From: TMED26 sp002694075
GTDB taxonomy: Bacteria; Pseudomonadota; Alphaproteobacteria; Thalassobaculales; Thalassobaculaceae
Length of the DNA: 49,612 bases
NCBI GenBank assembly: GCA_036160575.1
Contig: JAYYDT010000002.1
Coordinates: 1 to 49,612 of the forward strand
Direction: 5' to 3'
Shown here: one piece after another, positions 34,409 through 44,869 of the stretch
Position numbering within the stretch: position 1 is the first letter of the stretch
Layout of the letters: every line of letters starts with the position of its first letter
Notes under the pieces: model-generated
What the model was told of the DNA's origin: nothing
The model's input: only the letters and a program-made list of their open reading frames with translations
The model's database searches: none
Made by a program: the position numbers and the translations under genes

Positions 34409-34641
34409 TCGGCGATCACCGCGCGGCCCTGGTCGGTCAGTTTGCAGACTAGCCAATCGGGTTTCAGCGGGTTGGCGAACCAAGGTTCCGCCCAACCGGC
34501 CTTGAGGCAGCTGCGCACCGTGCGGCGATCAATCTCCTGGCCCTTTTCATCGAACAACGGCAGCTTGCCGCCGGGCTGGCCGAGCCCACGGCGCAGCCAG
34601 TCGATTTGGTGGGCGGTCGGCGAAGAAGGGCGTGCCGGCAT
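34405..34641 (-). CDS. Small conserved protein of unknown function
   Basis: A 78-residue protein I cannot name. It begins with a Pro/Ser-rich stretch, then DWLRRGLGQPGGKLPLFDEKGQEID, and its end has RTVRSCLKAGWAEPW and WLVCKLTDQGRAV, a helix-strand pattern like the end of a winged-helix domain. The Trp-rich AGWAEPWFANPLKPDW core looks conserved rather than random. GGGAG lies 12 bases before the ATG. It overlaps the gatB stop tail to tail and has its own upstream gap of 157 bases shared with the MFS gene. It could be a small DNA-binding protein, but this is only a guess from pattern. Confidence 0.7.
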   Translation of the reverse strand: MPARPSSPTAHQIDWLRRGLGQPGGKLPLFDEKGQEIDRRTVRSCLKAGWAEPWFANPLKPDWLVCKLTDQGRAVIAD

Positions 34642-34798
34642 GGTTCATAGGCTCCCGCAAGGTATCGCCTAGATTAAAATTTCGGTCCGCCGGTTGCAAG
34701 CGGCGGGCGGGGGCGTGGCTGGACGGATTTGGAAATATTGGCTATGGTTGTGACGGTCGTCTCAGCCCTCTCGCCGAGCGACCTTCAGGAGTTTTGTC

Positions 34799-36019
34799 GT
34801 GAGAGATCGCCGTGCCGCGCGCCTGGCCCTGGTGTTTTCCAGTGTCGGCCATAGTTACGCGCATATGTTCATGCTGCTGTTTCCGACCGTGGTCTTGGCC
34901 TTGGAACGCGACTGGCAGCAGCCCTATGGCGTGTTGATGATGCTGATGCTGCCGGGCAGCATCTTGTTTGGCGCCGCCGCTTTGCCCGCCGGCTGGTTGG
35001 GCGACAAGTGGAGCGCGCCGAAAATGATGGTGATCTACTTTATCGGCACCGGCGCGGCGGCGGTCCTGACCGGTCTGTCCCAGGGCATGATCGGCCTGGC
35101 GGTGGGCATGGGATTGATGGGTTTGTTCGCCTCGATCTATCATCCGGTCGGCATCGCCTGGCTGGTGCGGGATTCCGAAAATCGCGGCAAGGCTTTGGGC
35201 ATCTCCGGCTTTTTCGGCGCCGCCGGGGTCGCCAGCGCGCCCCTGATCGCCGGCTTTTTCACCGATCAGATGGGCTGGCGGTCGGCCTTTATCGTGCCCG
35301 GGCTGGTGTGCATGGCGACCGGCCTGGCCCTGGCTTTGTTCGTGGCCCGTGGCTGGATTCACGACCGGGTGGCGGAGGTGGCCGCGGCCGCCGAAGCCTC
35401 GCGCCAGGAAATGGTGCGCGGCGCCATGGTGTTGGTGGTGACGGTGATCGCCTCGGGCCTGATCTACCAGGCCGCCTCCAACAACCTGCCGAAACTGTTC
35501 GACCAACGGCTTGGCCATCTTTTGGGCGAGGGCGTGGTCGGCGTTGGCATGCTGGCCTCCGGCATTTTCGTAATCTCCAGCCTGGCTCAATTGGTCGGCG
35601 GATGGCTGGCCGACAGGTTCAGCTTGAAAGCGGTTTATGTTGGCTGCTGGGCGCTGCAATTGCCGCTGTTGCTGCTGGCCGCCAATTTGCACAGCTTGTT
35701 TTTATGGCCGACGCTGTTGATGATTTTCTCCGCCGCCTCGGCCAGTTTGCCGGCGGAGAACAGCTTGTTCGCGCGCTATTCGCCGCCGCAATGGCGCGGT
35801 ACCGCCTTCGGCCTAAAATTCGTGCTGGCGTTGGGGGTGTCGGCGGCGGCGGTGCCGCTGGCCTCCTACATTCATCTGTGGACCGGCGAGTTTTTCTGGC
35901 TGTTCGTGGCGCTCGGCGGTTTCGCCGCCATCGCGTCGGCGGCGACCTTCTTCCTGCCGCGACCCGATGACGAGGGCGGCGTCAGCCTGCCGGTGGCGGC
36001 GGCCGGCGCCGACGACTAG
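34799..36019 (+). CDS. MFS transporter
   Basis: A 406-residue major facilitator permease with about 12 hydrophobic segments and a charged central loop near 185-205. The LPAGWLGDKWSAPK loop between helices 2 and 3 matches the MFS motif, and a matching GGWLADRFSLK loop is in the second half (about 265-275). The start is GTG at 34799, supported by AGGAG at 34787-34791 seven bases upstream; no ATG fits better. Substrate is unknown; the general look resembles sugar or drug exporters such as the fosmidomycin-resistance group. It converges on trpE. Confidence 0.92.
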   Translation: MRDRRAARLALVFSSVGHSYAHMFMLLFPTVVLALERDWQQPYGVLMMLMLPGSILFGAAALPAGWLGDKWSAPKMMVIYFIGTGAAAVLTGLSQGMIGLAVGMGLMGLFASIYHPVGIAWLVRDSENRGKALGISGFFGAAGVASAPLIAGFFTDQMGWRSAFIVPGLVCMATGLALALFVARGWIHDRVAEVAAAAEASRQEMVRGAMVLVVTVIASGLIYQAASNNLPKLFDQRLGHLLGEGVVGVGMLASGIFVISSLAQLVGGWLADRFSLKAVYVGCWALQLPLLLLAANLHSLFLWPTLLMIFSAASASLPAENSLFARYSPPQWRGTAFGLKFVLALGVSAAAVPLASYIHLWTGEFFWLFVALGGFAAIASAATFFLPRPDDEGGVSLPVAAAGADD

Positions 36020-36045
36020 GCTGCCGACCTCTTAGCCATAACGGT

Positions 36046-37551
36046 TCAGCCACCGCCGGCGAAGTTGACCGCTTCCTCGGCGGCGCGGATCAGGGCGCGG
36101 GCCTTGGCGATGCATTCGGCCTGTTCGGCCGCCGGGTCGCTGTCGGCGACCACACCGGCGCCGGTTTGGACATACATGGTGCCGTCTTTGAGCACCGCCG
36201 TGCGCAGAGCGATACAGGTGTCCATCGAGCCATTGGCGGAAAAGTAGCCGACCGCGCCGGCGTAGACGCCGCGCCGCGATTTTTCCAATTCGTCGATGAT
36301 CTCCATCGCCCGCACCTTCGGCGCGCCCGACACGGTGCCGGCCGGAAACCCGCCGGCCAGCGCGTCCAGCCCGTCGAAGCCGGCGGCGATTTCGCCCTCC
36401 ACATGGGAGGCGATATGCATGACATGGGAATAGCGTTCGACCACGAATTGTTCGACCACCTCGACCGTGCCCGGTTTGGCGACCCGGCCGACGTCGTTGC
36501 GGCCAAGATCCAGCAGCATCAGGTGCTCGGCCCGTTCCTTTGGATCGCTCAGCAATTCCTCGGCCAGGGTTTTATCTTCCTCCGGCGTGGCGCCGCGTGG
36601 GCGGGTGCCGGCCAGTGGCCGCAGGGTGACCACGTCGTCACGCAAGCGCACCAGAATTTCCGGGCTGGAGCCGACAATCGAAAAATCGCCGAAATCGAAG
36701 CAGAACAAAAACGGCGACGGATTGAGCCGGCGTAGCGACCGATAGAGCGCCAGGGGCGGCAAATGGAAGGGCACGGAAAACCGCTGCGAGGGGACCACTT
36801 GGAAGGCGTCGCCGGCGTTGATATAGGCTTTCGCGCGCGCCACCATGTCCATGTATTCCGCCGGTGTGGTGTTGGATTGCGGCGCCGGCAGCGGCGCCGC
36901 CGCCGCGCCGCTTTCTCGGCGATAGGGCAGGCTGCGCTGGAAATCGGCGATCAAATCGGCCAGCCGGATAGCGGCGGCGTCATAGGCCGCGCGCGCCGAC
37001 ACTTCGGGATCCGGCCAGATCGGGGTGACGGCGGTGATGATGTCCTCGAGACGGTCGAAAATACAAATCAGGGTCGGCCGCAAAAAGATGCCGTCGGGCA
37101 CGCCCAGATCATTGGGGTTGTCGTCGGGAATATCCTCAACCAAACGCACCGAGTCATAGGCCATGTAACCGAAGAGGCCGGCGGCCATCGGCGGCAAATC
37201 GGCCGGCAGGTCGATCTTGCTTTCCGCCAAAAGCGCGCGAAAGGCGGTCAGCGGATCGCTCTCGCAGGGCACGAAGGCGGCCGGGTCGGTGCGCGCCTGG
37301 CGATTGATCTCGGCTTGGTCGCGGGTGAAGCGCCAAATCAAGTCAGGCTTCAAGCCGATAATCGAAAAGCGCCCGCGAACCTCGCCACCTTCCACCGATT
37401 CCAGCAAAAACGCGTTGGCCTGACCGTCGGCCAGTTTGAGCATGGTCGACACCGGCGTTTCCAGGTCAGCGACCAATTTGGTCGACAGCACTTGCGGCTG
37501 GCCGGCCGCGTAGGCCGCCTGGAAACTATCGAAATCAGGGGTTGTAGTCAT
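36046..37551 (-). CDS. trpE: Anthranilate synthase component I
   Basis: TrpE makes anthranilate from chorismate with ammonia from TrpG, the first step of tryptophan synthesis. The 501-residue length is normal. The LLES motif of the feedback tryptophan site is at 49-52; the catalytic domain has PSQRFSVPF, the AGTRPRGATPEED segment, LLDLGRNDVGRVA and GTVSGAPKVRAMEII. The ATG at 37551 lies inside the 3' end of the upstream ppiD-like gene (17-base overlap), so the two are co-transcribed. No trpG, trpD or trpC follows; the next gene faces it. Confidence 0.97.
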   Translation of the reverse strand: MTTTPDFDSFQAAYAAGQPQVLSTKLVADLETPVSTMLKLADGQANAFLLESVEGGEVRGRFSIIGLKPDLIWRFTRDQAEINRQARTDPAAFVPCESDPLTAFRALLAESKIDLPADLPPMAAGLFGYMAYDSVRLVEDIPDDNPNDLGVPDGIFLRPTLICIFDRLEDIITAVTPIWPDPEVSARAAYDAAAIRLADLIADFQRSLPYRRESGAAAAPLPAPQSNTTPAEYMDMVARAKAYINAGDAFQVVPSQRFSVPFHLPPLALYRSLRRLNPSPFLFCFDFGDFSIVGSSPEILVRLRDDVVTLRPLAGTRPRGATPEEDKTLAEELLSDPKERAEHLMLLDLGRNDVGRVAKPGTVEVVEQFVVERYSHVMHIASHVEGEIAAGFDGLDALAGGFPAGTVSGAPKVRAMEIIDELEKSRRGVYAGAVGYFSANGSMDTCIALRTAVLKDGTMYVQTGAGVVADSDPAAEQAECIAKARALIRAAEEAVNFAGGG

Positions 37552-39430
37552 TATGCGGGCTCTTGATGCGGGCGTCGATGGCCGCGCGGTCGATGCTGAC
37601 GTCGCGGCTTTGGCGCAGACCGGCGATAAACAGCTCAAGGGCGTCGCGCGCCACCTCGCCGGTCAATTGTTCGGCCAGAGCGTCGACCGCCTCTTGGTTT
37701 TTCTCGGGCGCGGCCGGGACCACGCCGGTTAGCTGGACCACCGCCACCTGCGCGTCATCGGCGCTTTGGCCAAGGGCGTCGCCGGTCAACTCGAAAACCA
37801 CCTCGGCGAAATCGGCCGGCAGGCCGCTTGGCAAGCCCTCGCCGGTACGGGCGAATTCGGTGACCTTGGTGACGGAGAGATTTTCCGCCGCCGCCGCGGC
37901 GGCGAAGTCTTGGCCGCCGGCGATCGCTTTTTCGACCCGCGCGGCGATGGCTTCGGCGGCCTGACGCTGGCTCTCGGCCCGCCAGGCGGCGGTCACTTCG
38001 CTTTTAACCACCGCCAAGGGCTGCACCGCGGCCGGGGTGACGCCATCAACGCGCAGAATGAAGTAGCGGTTGCCCGCGTCCTCGATCAGATCGCTTTGCG
38101 CGCCGACCTCGGTTTGAAAGGCTGTGGCGAGGAACTGGCTGCCCAAGGTCGGGGCGGTGCCGCCGGCGCCCACCGGCAGGCCGCCCTGGGCATCGACGGC
38201 GTTAATTTTCGAGGGGGTGAGGTTCAGCTCGCGCGCCGCTTCCTCGACCGTCGCGCCGCCGGCCAACAAATCCTCCAAACCATTGGCCAGTTCGAACAGG
38301 GCGTCCAAGGCACGCGCCATCTGAACGTCACGTTTCAACTGGTCGCGCACCTCGGCAAGCGGCTTGACCGATCCTTCACTGGCTTCCAGGACATTGAACA
38401 AATGCCAGCCGAAAGCGCTTTCGATAGGCGCCGAAACCGTCCCCGCGGCCAGCGCGAATACGGGTGCCCGGGCGCTTTCCGGTAAATCTTGCGCGACCAC
38501 CTGGCCGAGCGGCAAAACCTCGGTGGCGCCGGCCGTCACCGCTTTGACGGCGGCCGCGAAGGCCACGCCTTCAGCGATTTTAGCGGCGACTTTGTTGGCC
38601 GTCGCCTGGTCGTCGAACAGGGCTTGCTCGACGGTGCGCCGGGCGCGTGTGGTGAACTCGTCAAGACGGGTTTGGTATTCTTCCTCGACCGCCGCGGCGT
38701 CGACGCCGATCTCATCGGCTAGGTCCTCCGGCGCCAAAACCAAATAGGTCAGGGCGCGGTATTCGGGGGCTTTAAAATCGTCTTTGCGGTCGGCGTAGAA
38801 GCGATCCAATTCACCTGGCGTCGGTGCGCCGACTTTTTGGTCGGCGGTCTTGATCAACGTCGCCTTGGCCCGCCGCTTTTCGGTTCGGAAGGCGTAAAGC
38901 GCTTGCGTCACCGGGCCCGGCACGCGCACCCCGGCCAAGACCGCCTCGGCCAATTGCTGACGCAACATTTCGGTCCGTAGGATGGTGACAAAGCCCTCCT
39001 CGCTTAAATTCGCGTTAAGCAAGGCGCGCTGAAAGGCGTTGGGGTCGAAATTACCAAGTTGGTCGCGGAAAGCCGGGGTTTCGCGAATCCGCGCGGCGAT
39101 CATCGCGTCGCTGACGGTGATGCCAAGGGCGTTGGCCTCGGCGGCGAACAAGCTCTCCTCGACCAGGCCCTCGACCACTTGGTCGATGACCGTGTCGATC
39201 AAACCGTCGGGCAAATCGGCGGGCAGGGACATGGCGTTGCGGGCGCGTCGGTATTGCGCTTCGACCTCGACGCCGGTGATCCGCACGTCATCCACTTCAA
39301 TGACCGCTTGGCCGCCGCGGTCGCCGGTGAAAATATCGCCGATGCCCCACACCGCGAAACTGGCGATCAAAAGAAAAAACAAGACCTTGGCGAAAATGCC
39401 GGCGACTTGTGAGCGGATGAACTGCAGCAT
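37535..39430 (-). CDS. ppiD: SurA/PpiD-like peptidyl-prolyl isomerase, membrane anchored
   Basis: PpiD-type proteins are inner-membrane anchored periplasmic chaperones that help newly exported proteins. The 631-residue protein has one N-terminal membrane segment (about residues 12-34, AKVLFFLLIASFAVWGIG), a SurA-N-like chaperone region to about 220, a central parvulin-like domain (about 240-360, with FGWHLFNVLE) and a second helical region. The ATG at 39430 gives a short cytosolic tail typical of PpiD. Isomerase activity is not certain, since many PpiD parvulin domains are inactive. It overlaps trpE and diverges from tpiA across about 240 bases. Confidence 0.92.
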   Translation of the reverse strand: MLQFIRSQVAGIFAKVLFFLLIASFAVWGIGDIFTGDRGGQAVIEVDDVRITGVEVEAQYRRARNAMSLPADLPDGLIDTVIDQVVEGLVEESLFAAEANALGITVSDAMIAARIRETPAFRDQLGNFDPNAFQRALLNANLSEEGFVTILRTEMLRQQLAEAVLAGVRVPGPVTQALYAFRTEKRRAKATLIKTADQKVGAPTPGELDRFYADRKDDFKAPEYRALTYLVLAPEDLADEIGVDAAAVEEEYQTRLDEFTTRARRTVEQALFDDQATANKVAAKIAEGVAFAAAVKAVTAGATEVLPLGQVVAQDLPESARAPVFALAAGTVSAPIESAFGWHLFNVLEASEGSVKPLAEVRDQLKRDVQMARALDALFELANGLEDLLAGGATVEEAARELNLTPSKINAVDAQGGLPVGAGGTAPTLGSQFLATAFQTEVGAQSDLIEDAGNRYFILRVDGVTPAAVQPLAVVKSEVTAAWRAESQRQAAEAIAARVEKAIAGGQDFAAAAAAENLSVTKVTEFARTGEGLPSGLPADFAEVVFELTGDALGQSADDAQVAVVQLTGVVPAAPEKNQEAVDALAEQLTGEVARDALELFIAGLRQSRDVSIDRAAIDARIKSPHNDYNP

Positions 39431-39670
39431 GGTTTTGACAACCTTTTTATGGCGCCGGCCGCGCGCGGCTCGGCCATCGCGCGGATCATAGAGGGCGGCG
39501 GTGCGGTTGGGCAATTGCCATTTTGGCGCCCCCGCGGGCCCGCCGCCGCCGACACCGAGGCGGCGCCCTCTGGCGCCGGCCCCTTGGCGATCGCGGGCGA
39601 TCTATGCTAGCGCTGACGAGGCGCCGGGAGGCCCGGCGCCAGGTTCCCCCACGCGTAAGAGATGATCGCC

Positions 39671-40408
39671 ATGACCGTGACCCCGTTAATCGCCGGAAAT
39701 TGGAAGATGAACACCGATCTGGCCAGCGCCACGGCCTTGGCGGCGGCGGTCGCCAAAGGGGCCGTGGGCGGCGCCGATTTGCTGGTCTGCCCGCCGTTCC
39801 CATGGCTGTCGGCGGTGCGTGCGGCCTTGGGAACCGGCGCGGTCGCCTTGGGCGCGCAAGACTGTCACCCGGCCGCCGCCGGCGCCCATACCGGCGACGT
39901 TAGCGCGGCGATGTTGGCCGAACTGGGCTGCCAAGCGGTGATTGTCGGCCATTCCGAACGGCGCGCCGATCATGGCGAAAGCGACGCCTTGGTGCGGGAC
40001 AAGGCGGCCGCCGCGCAAAACGCCGGCATGATGGCGGTGATCTGTGTCGGTGAAACCGAAGCCGAGCGTGACGACGGCAACGCTCTTTCGGTGGTCGCCG
40101 GGCAATTGGCCAATTCGATCCCACCCGGCGCCCGCGCCGAGAATACGGTGATCGCCTATGAACCGGTGTGGGCGATTGGCAGCGGTCGCACCCCGACGGT
40201 CGAGGATGTCGCCGCCATGCACCGCCATATGCGGTTGGAAATCGCCGGCTTGGTGGCGGCGTCGCGCGATGTGCGGCTGCTTTATGGTGGGTCGGTGAAG
40301 CCGGCCAACGCCGCCGCGCTTTTGGCCGCCGAAGACGTCAATGGCGCCTTGGTCGGCGGCGCCAGCCTGGCCGCCGATGATTTCCTGGCGATCGCGGCGG
40401 CGGTCTAG
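39671..40408 (+). CDS. tpiA: Triosephosphate isomerase
   Basis: TpiA interconverts dihydroxyacetone phosphate and glyceraldehyde-3-phosphate. The 245-residue barrel has K12 in GNWKMN, catalytic H94 in IVGHSERR and catalytic E164 in AYEPVWAIGSG, plus the phosphate-binding YGGSVKPANA loop. The ATG at 39671 is preferred over one at 39662 because AAGAG lies nine bases before the former and touches the latter. The 240-base gap upstream is very GC-rich, and I see no good promoter match in it. First gene of the tpiA-secG-pyrG-kdsA run. Confidence 0.97.
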   Translation: MTVTPLIAGNWKMNTDLASATALAAAVAKGAVGGADLLVCPPFPWLSAVRAALGTGAVALGAQDCHPAAAGAHTGDVSAAMLAELGCQAVIVGHSERRADHGESDALVRDKAAAAQNAGMMAVICVGETEAERDDGNALSVVAGQLANSIPPGARAENTVIAYEPVWAIGSGRTPTVEDVAAMHRHMRLEIAGLVAASRDVRLLYGGSVKPANAAALLAAEDVNGALVGGASLAADDFLAIAAAV

Positions 40409-40501
40409 CGATCGCCGCGCCGCCGGCAAGTTTCACTGGCGTTGCGCGTGGATCTGCGTTACATCGCCCCTCGCCGAGGCAGTCCATACGGGTAGGGGGC
40501 C

Positions 40502-40822
40502 ATGACCGCCGTTCTTTTGACAGTGCATTTGATGATCGCCGCGGGTTTGATCGTGGTCATTCTTTTGCAGCGGAGCGAAGGTGGCGGCCTCGGCATTGGC
40601 GGCGGCGCCGGTGGTGGCATGGGCGGCTTCATGTCGGCCCGCGGCACCGCCAACTTGCTGACCCGCACCACCGCCATTCTGGCGGCCGCTTTCATGGCCA
40701 CCAGCATCCTGCTGGCGATTGTGGCCGACAACGGCTCGCGCGGGTCGATTGTCGACCAGGTTAATCAACCGGCGGTGCCGGCGCCGGCGCCGAGCGGTCC
40801 GCAGGCGCCCGTCGGCAACTGA
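40502..40822 (+). CDS. secG: Protein translocase subunit SecG
   Basis: SecG is the small subunit of the SecYEG channel. The 106-residue protein has two membrane segments (about 3-22 and 55-75) with the family motif VILLQRSEGGGLG between them, a Gly-rich loop, and a short Pro/Ala-rich tail. GTAGGGGG lies three bases before the ATG at 40502. The position between tpiA and pyrG is conserved in alphaproteobacteria. Confidence 0.95.
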   Translation: MTAVLLTVHLMIAAGLIVVILLQRSEGGGLGIGGGAGGGMGGFMSARGTANLLTRTTAILAAAFMATSILLAIVADNGSRGSIVDQVNQPAVPAPAPSGPQAPVGN

Positions 40823-40901
40823 TTTACGCCCTGTTTTCATGAAGTTTTGACGGCCGCGGGTAAAAGCCGCGAATTTCATGTGCGGGCCCATCCGAATCAT
40901 C

Positions 40902-40907
40902 TATAAC
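40902..40907 (+). promoter_or_regulatory. pyrG: Possible -10 box of pyrG
   Basis: TATAAC (five of six matches) ends eight bases before the pyrG ATG. No Shine-Dalgarno sequence is present, so a transcript from here would be leaderless. No convincing -35 box lies at the right distance (TGTGCG at 40879-40884), so the call is weak. Confidence 0.3.
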
Positions 40908-40915
40908 GCGGGTCC

Positions 40916-42547
<1,632 letters not shown>

Positions 42548-42572
42548 CGGCGCGCCGGGGAGAGCGCAAGCG

Positions 42573-43415
42573 ATGACCCAAACCGTCCCAATCGGCTCCT
42601 TGCAAGTAGCCAATGACCGGCCCTTCACCCTAATCGCCGGGCCCTGCCAGATCGAAAGCCGCGACCATGCCCTGTCGGTCGCTGGCCAGGTCGCCGAAAT
42701 CTGTGACCGGCTTGGCGTCCCGCTGATTTTTAAAAGCAGTTTCGATAAAGCCAACCGCACCTCGGCGTCGGCCGCGCGCGGCGTCGGCCTCGACGCGGGG
42801 CTGGCGATTTTGCGGGATATCCGTGAACAGGTCGGCTGTCCGGTGCTGACCGACGTCCATGATCCGGCGCAATGTGGGCCCGCGGCCGAGGCCGTCGATG
42901 TCTTGCAAATCCCGGCGTTCTTATGCCGGCAGACCGATTTATTATTGGCCGCGGCGGCCACCGGCAAGGCGGTGAATGTTAAAAAAGGGCAGTTTTTGGC
43001 GCCCTGGGACATGCCCCATGTGGCCGCCAAGATCGCCGGCGCCGGTAATGACAAGATTTTGCTGACCGAGCGCGGGGCCAGTTTCGGTTACAACACGCTG
43101 GTCAGCGACATGCGCGCCCTGCCGGTGCTGGCGGCGACCGGCTATCCGGTGATCATCGACGCCACGCATTCGGTCCAGCAACCGGGCGGCCAGGGCGCCA
43201 GTTCCGGCGGCCAGCGCGAATTCGTTCCGGTGATCGCCCGCGCCGCCGTGGCGGTTGGCGTGGCCGGGGTGTTTATGGAAACCCATCCCGATCCAGACAC
43301 CGCCCCGAGCGATGGGCCGAACATGGTGCCGTTGGCGGATCTGCCGGCGCTTTTGGAAAGTTTGAAGGCCTTTGATACACTGGCCAAGGATCACCCGATC
43401 CGGCCGCCGCGCTAA
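42573..43415 (+). CDS. kdsA: 3-deoxy-8-phosphooctulonate synthase (KDO-8-P synthase)
   Basis: KdsA joins phosphoenolpyruvate and arabinose-5-phosphate to make KDO-8-P for the LPS core. The 280-residue protein has LIAGPCQIESRDHAL, FKSSFDKANRTS, the TDVHDPAQC segment, and the QIPAFLCRQTDLL and KKGQFLAPWDM motifs. Near the end, FMETHPDPDTAPSDGPNM is the usual metal/substrate loop. The family has metal-dependent and independent forms. Here the residue after VNV is Lys (VNVKKG), although Cys near the start (AGPCQIES) is also conserved in both; I do not assign the type. GGGGAGAG upstream fits the start. Confidence 0.96.
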   Translation: MTQTVPIGSLQVANDRPFTLIAGPCQIESRDHALSVAGQVAEICDRLGVPLIFKSSFDKANRTSASAARGVGLDAGLAILRDIREQVGCPVLTDVHDPAQCGPAAEAVDVLQIPAFLCRQTDLLLAAAATGKAVNVKKGQFLAPWDMPHVAAKIAGAGNDKILLTERGASFGYNTLVSDMRALPVLAATGYPVIIDATHSVQQPGGQGASSGGQREFVPVIARAAVAVGVAGVFMETHPDPDTAPSDGPNMVPLADLPALLESLKAFDTLAKDHPIRPPR

Positions 43416-43458
43416 CCTGGCGCGCGCTTCCGGGACGGATTGACGGGAGGAAGCGGCG

Positions 43459-44859
43459 ATGGCGGTTTTTCAAGATGGCGCGGGGCTGACCTATACCGCG
43501 GCGAGCCAAGAAGCGGTCGATAAATACGCGCATATGATCCGCGGCTACCTGGGCATGACGCGCGATGTCGGTGACCGCTTGAAGGATGTTTTGGCGGCCG
43601 ATGGCGAAATGCCGATGGCGGTCGCCGCCAAGGGCTATTTCTTCCTGTTGTTCGCGACCGGCGCGATGACGGCGCGCGCCCGCAAAGCCGCCGAGGAGAT
43701 GGAAAACCTGGCGGCGCGCATGTCTTTCACGGCGCGGGAGAATGGCCATTTGCGCGCCCTGCAACGGGCCTGCGCCGGGGACCTGACCGGCATGACCGCC
43801 GCCTTGGAGGAGGTTTTGATCGCCGCGCCGCGCGACCTGCTGGCCCTGCGTATGGCCCATCACCAGCATTTCTACGCCGGGAACACCCGTCAAATGCGCG
43901 ACTCCATCGCCCGCGTGTTGCCGCGCCACGACCCCGAGGCCCGCGACACCAATTTTGTGCGCGGCATGTATTGCTTCGCCTTGGAGGAATTTGGCGATTA
44001 CGCCGCCGCCGAGCCCTATGGCCGCGCGGCGGTCGAGGCCAACCCCGCCGACGCCTGGTCGGTCCACGCGGTCGCCCATGTGATGGAAATGCAAGGCCGC
44101 CATCGCGATGGCGTGGCGTGGGTCGGCGATTTGGAGTCAAGTTGGTCGAAAACCCATAACTTTCGCTATCACCTCTATTGGCACCGCGCGTTGTTCCATT
44201 TGGAGATGGAGGAATTCGACACCGTCCTTGACCTCTATGATCAACAAGTCTCGCGTGATCTGGAGATGGATCAGTATCTCGATGTGTGCAACAGCGCCTC
44301 GCTGCTGTGGCGACTGGAAATGTTCGGCGTCGATGTTGGCGCGCGCTGGCGGCCGGTGGCCGATATCGCGCTGCGCCATATCGAGGACCGGGAATTGATG
44401 TTTGTCCAACTCCATCACCACATGGCCCTGCTGTCGGCCGGTGAGGATGACGCGGCGGCGCGCTTGGCCGACCATGTCAGGCAGCACGCTGGCCGCCAAT
44501 ATGACCAAGCCGAGGCGGCGGCGAAAGCCGCCGTGCCGCTGGTGACCGCGATGACCGCGCTACGCGCCGGCGATTATGACGCGGTGGTCGAGGCGATGTG
44601 GCCGGCGCGCTATGACCTGCCGTTGATCGGCGGTAGCCACGCCCAACGTGATTTGTTCGAGGAAATGCTGGCCTGGTCGGCGATCCGCTCGCGCCATCAT
44701 GATTTAGCCCGCAATTTACTGGCCGAACGGGTGGCCGCCAAACCGCACAGTGCCTGGGGTTGGAAAATCTATGCCGCCGCCCTCAACCGCGCCGGCGACA
44801 GCCTGGCCGCGCATCGCGCCAGCGACCAGGCGCAGCGGATTGTCGCCGACTATCACTAA
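43459..44859 (+). CDS. Tetratricopeptide repeat protein, TTC38 family
   Basis: A 466-residue all-helical protein resembling TTC38, a family found in bacteria and eukaryotes with no known biochemical role. Features are the YAHMIRGYLGMTRDVGDRL start, TPR-like helix pairs such as YFFLLFATGAMTARARKAAEE and YCFALEEFGDYAAAEPYGR, and a conserved HNFRYHLYWHRALFHLE segment near 235-250. It has no signal peptide or membrane segment, so it is cytosolic. GGGAGGAAG before the ATG is a strong ribosome site. It lies between kdsA and eno, where the usual order has no such gene. Confidence 0.88.
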   Translation: MAVFQDGAGLTYTAASQEAVDKYAHMIRGYLGMTRDVGDRLKDVLAADGEMPMAVAAKGYFFLLFATGAMTARARKAAEEMENLAARMSFTARENGHLRALQRACAGDLTGMTAALEEVLIAAPRDLLALRMAHHQHFYAGNTRQMRDSIARVLPRHDPEARDTNFVRGMYCFALEEFGDYAAAEPYGRAAVEANPADAWSVHAVAHVMEMQGRHRDGVAWVGDLESSWSKTHNFRYHLYWHRALFHLEMEEFDTVLDLYDQQVSRDLEMDQYLDVCNSASLLWRLEMFGVDVGARWRPVADIALRHIEDRELMFVQLHHHMALLSAGEDDAAARLADHVRQHAGRQYDQAEAAAKAAVPLVTAMTALRAGDYDAVVEAMWPARYDLPLIGGSHAQRDLFEEMLAWSAIRSRHHDLARNLLAERVAAKPHSAWGWKIYAAALNRAGDSLAAHRASDQAQRIVADYH

Positions 44860-44869
44860 GTCAGTGCGC

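Noticed and set aside
40855..40871. CGCGG/CCGCG hairpin between secG and pyrG as a terminator
   Set aside because: Only five base pairs with no T-run after it; too weak to call.
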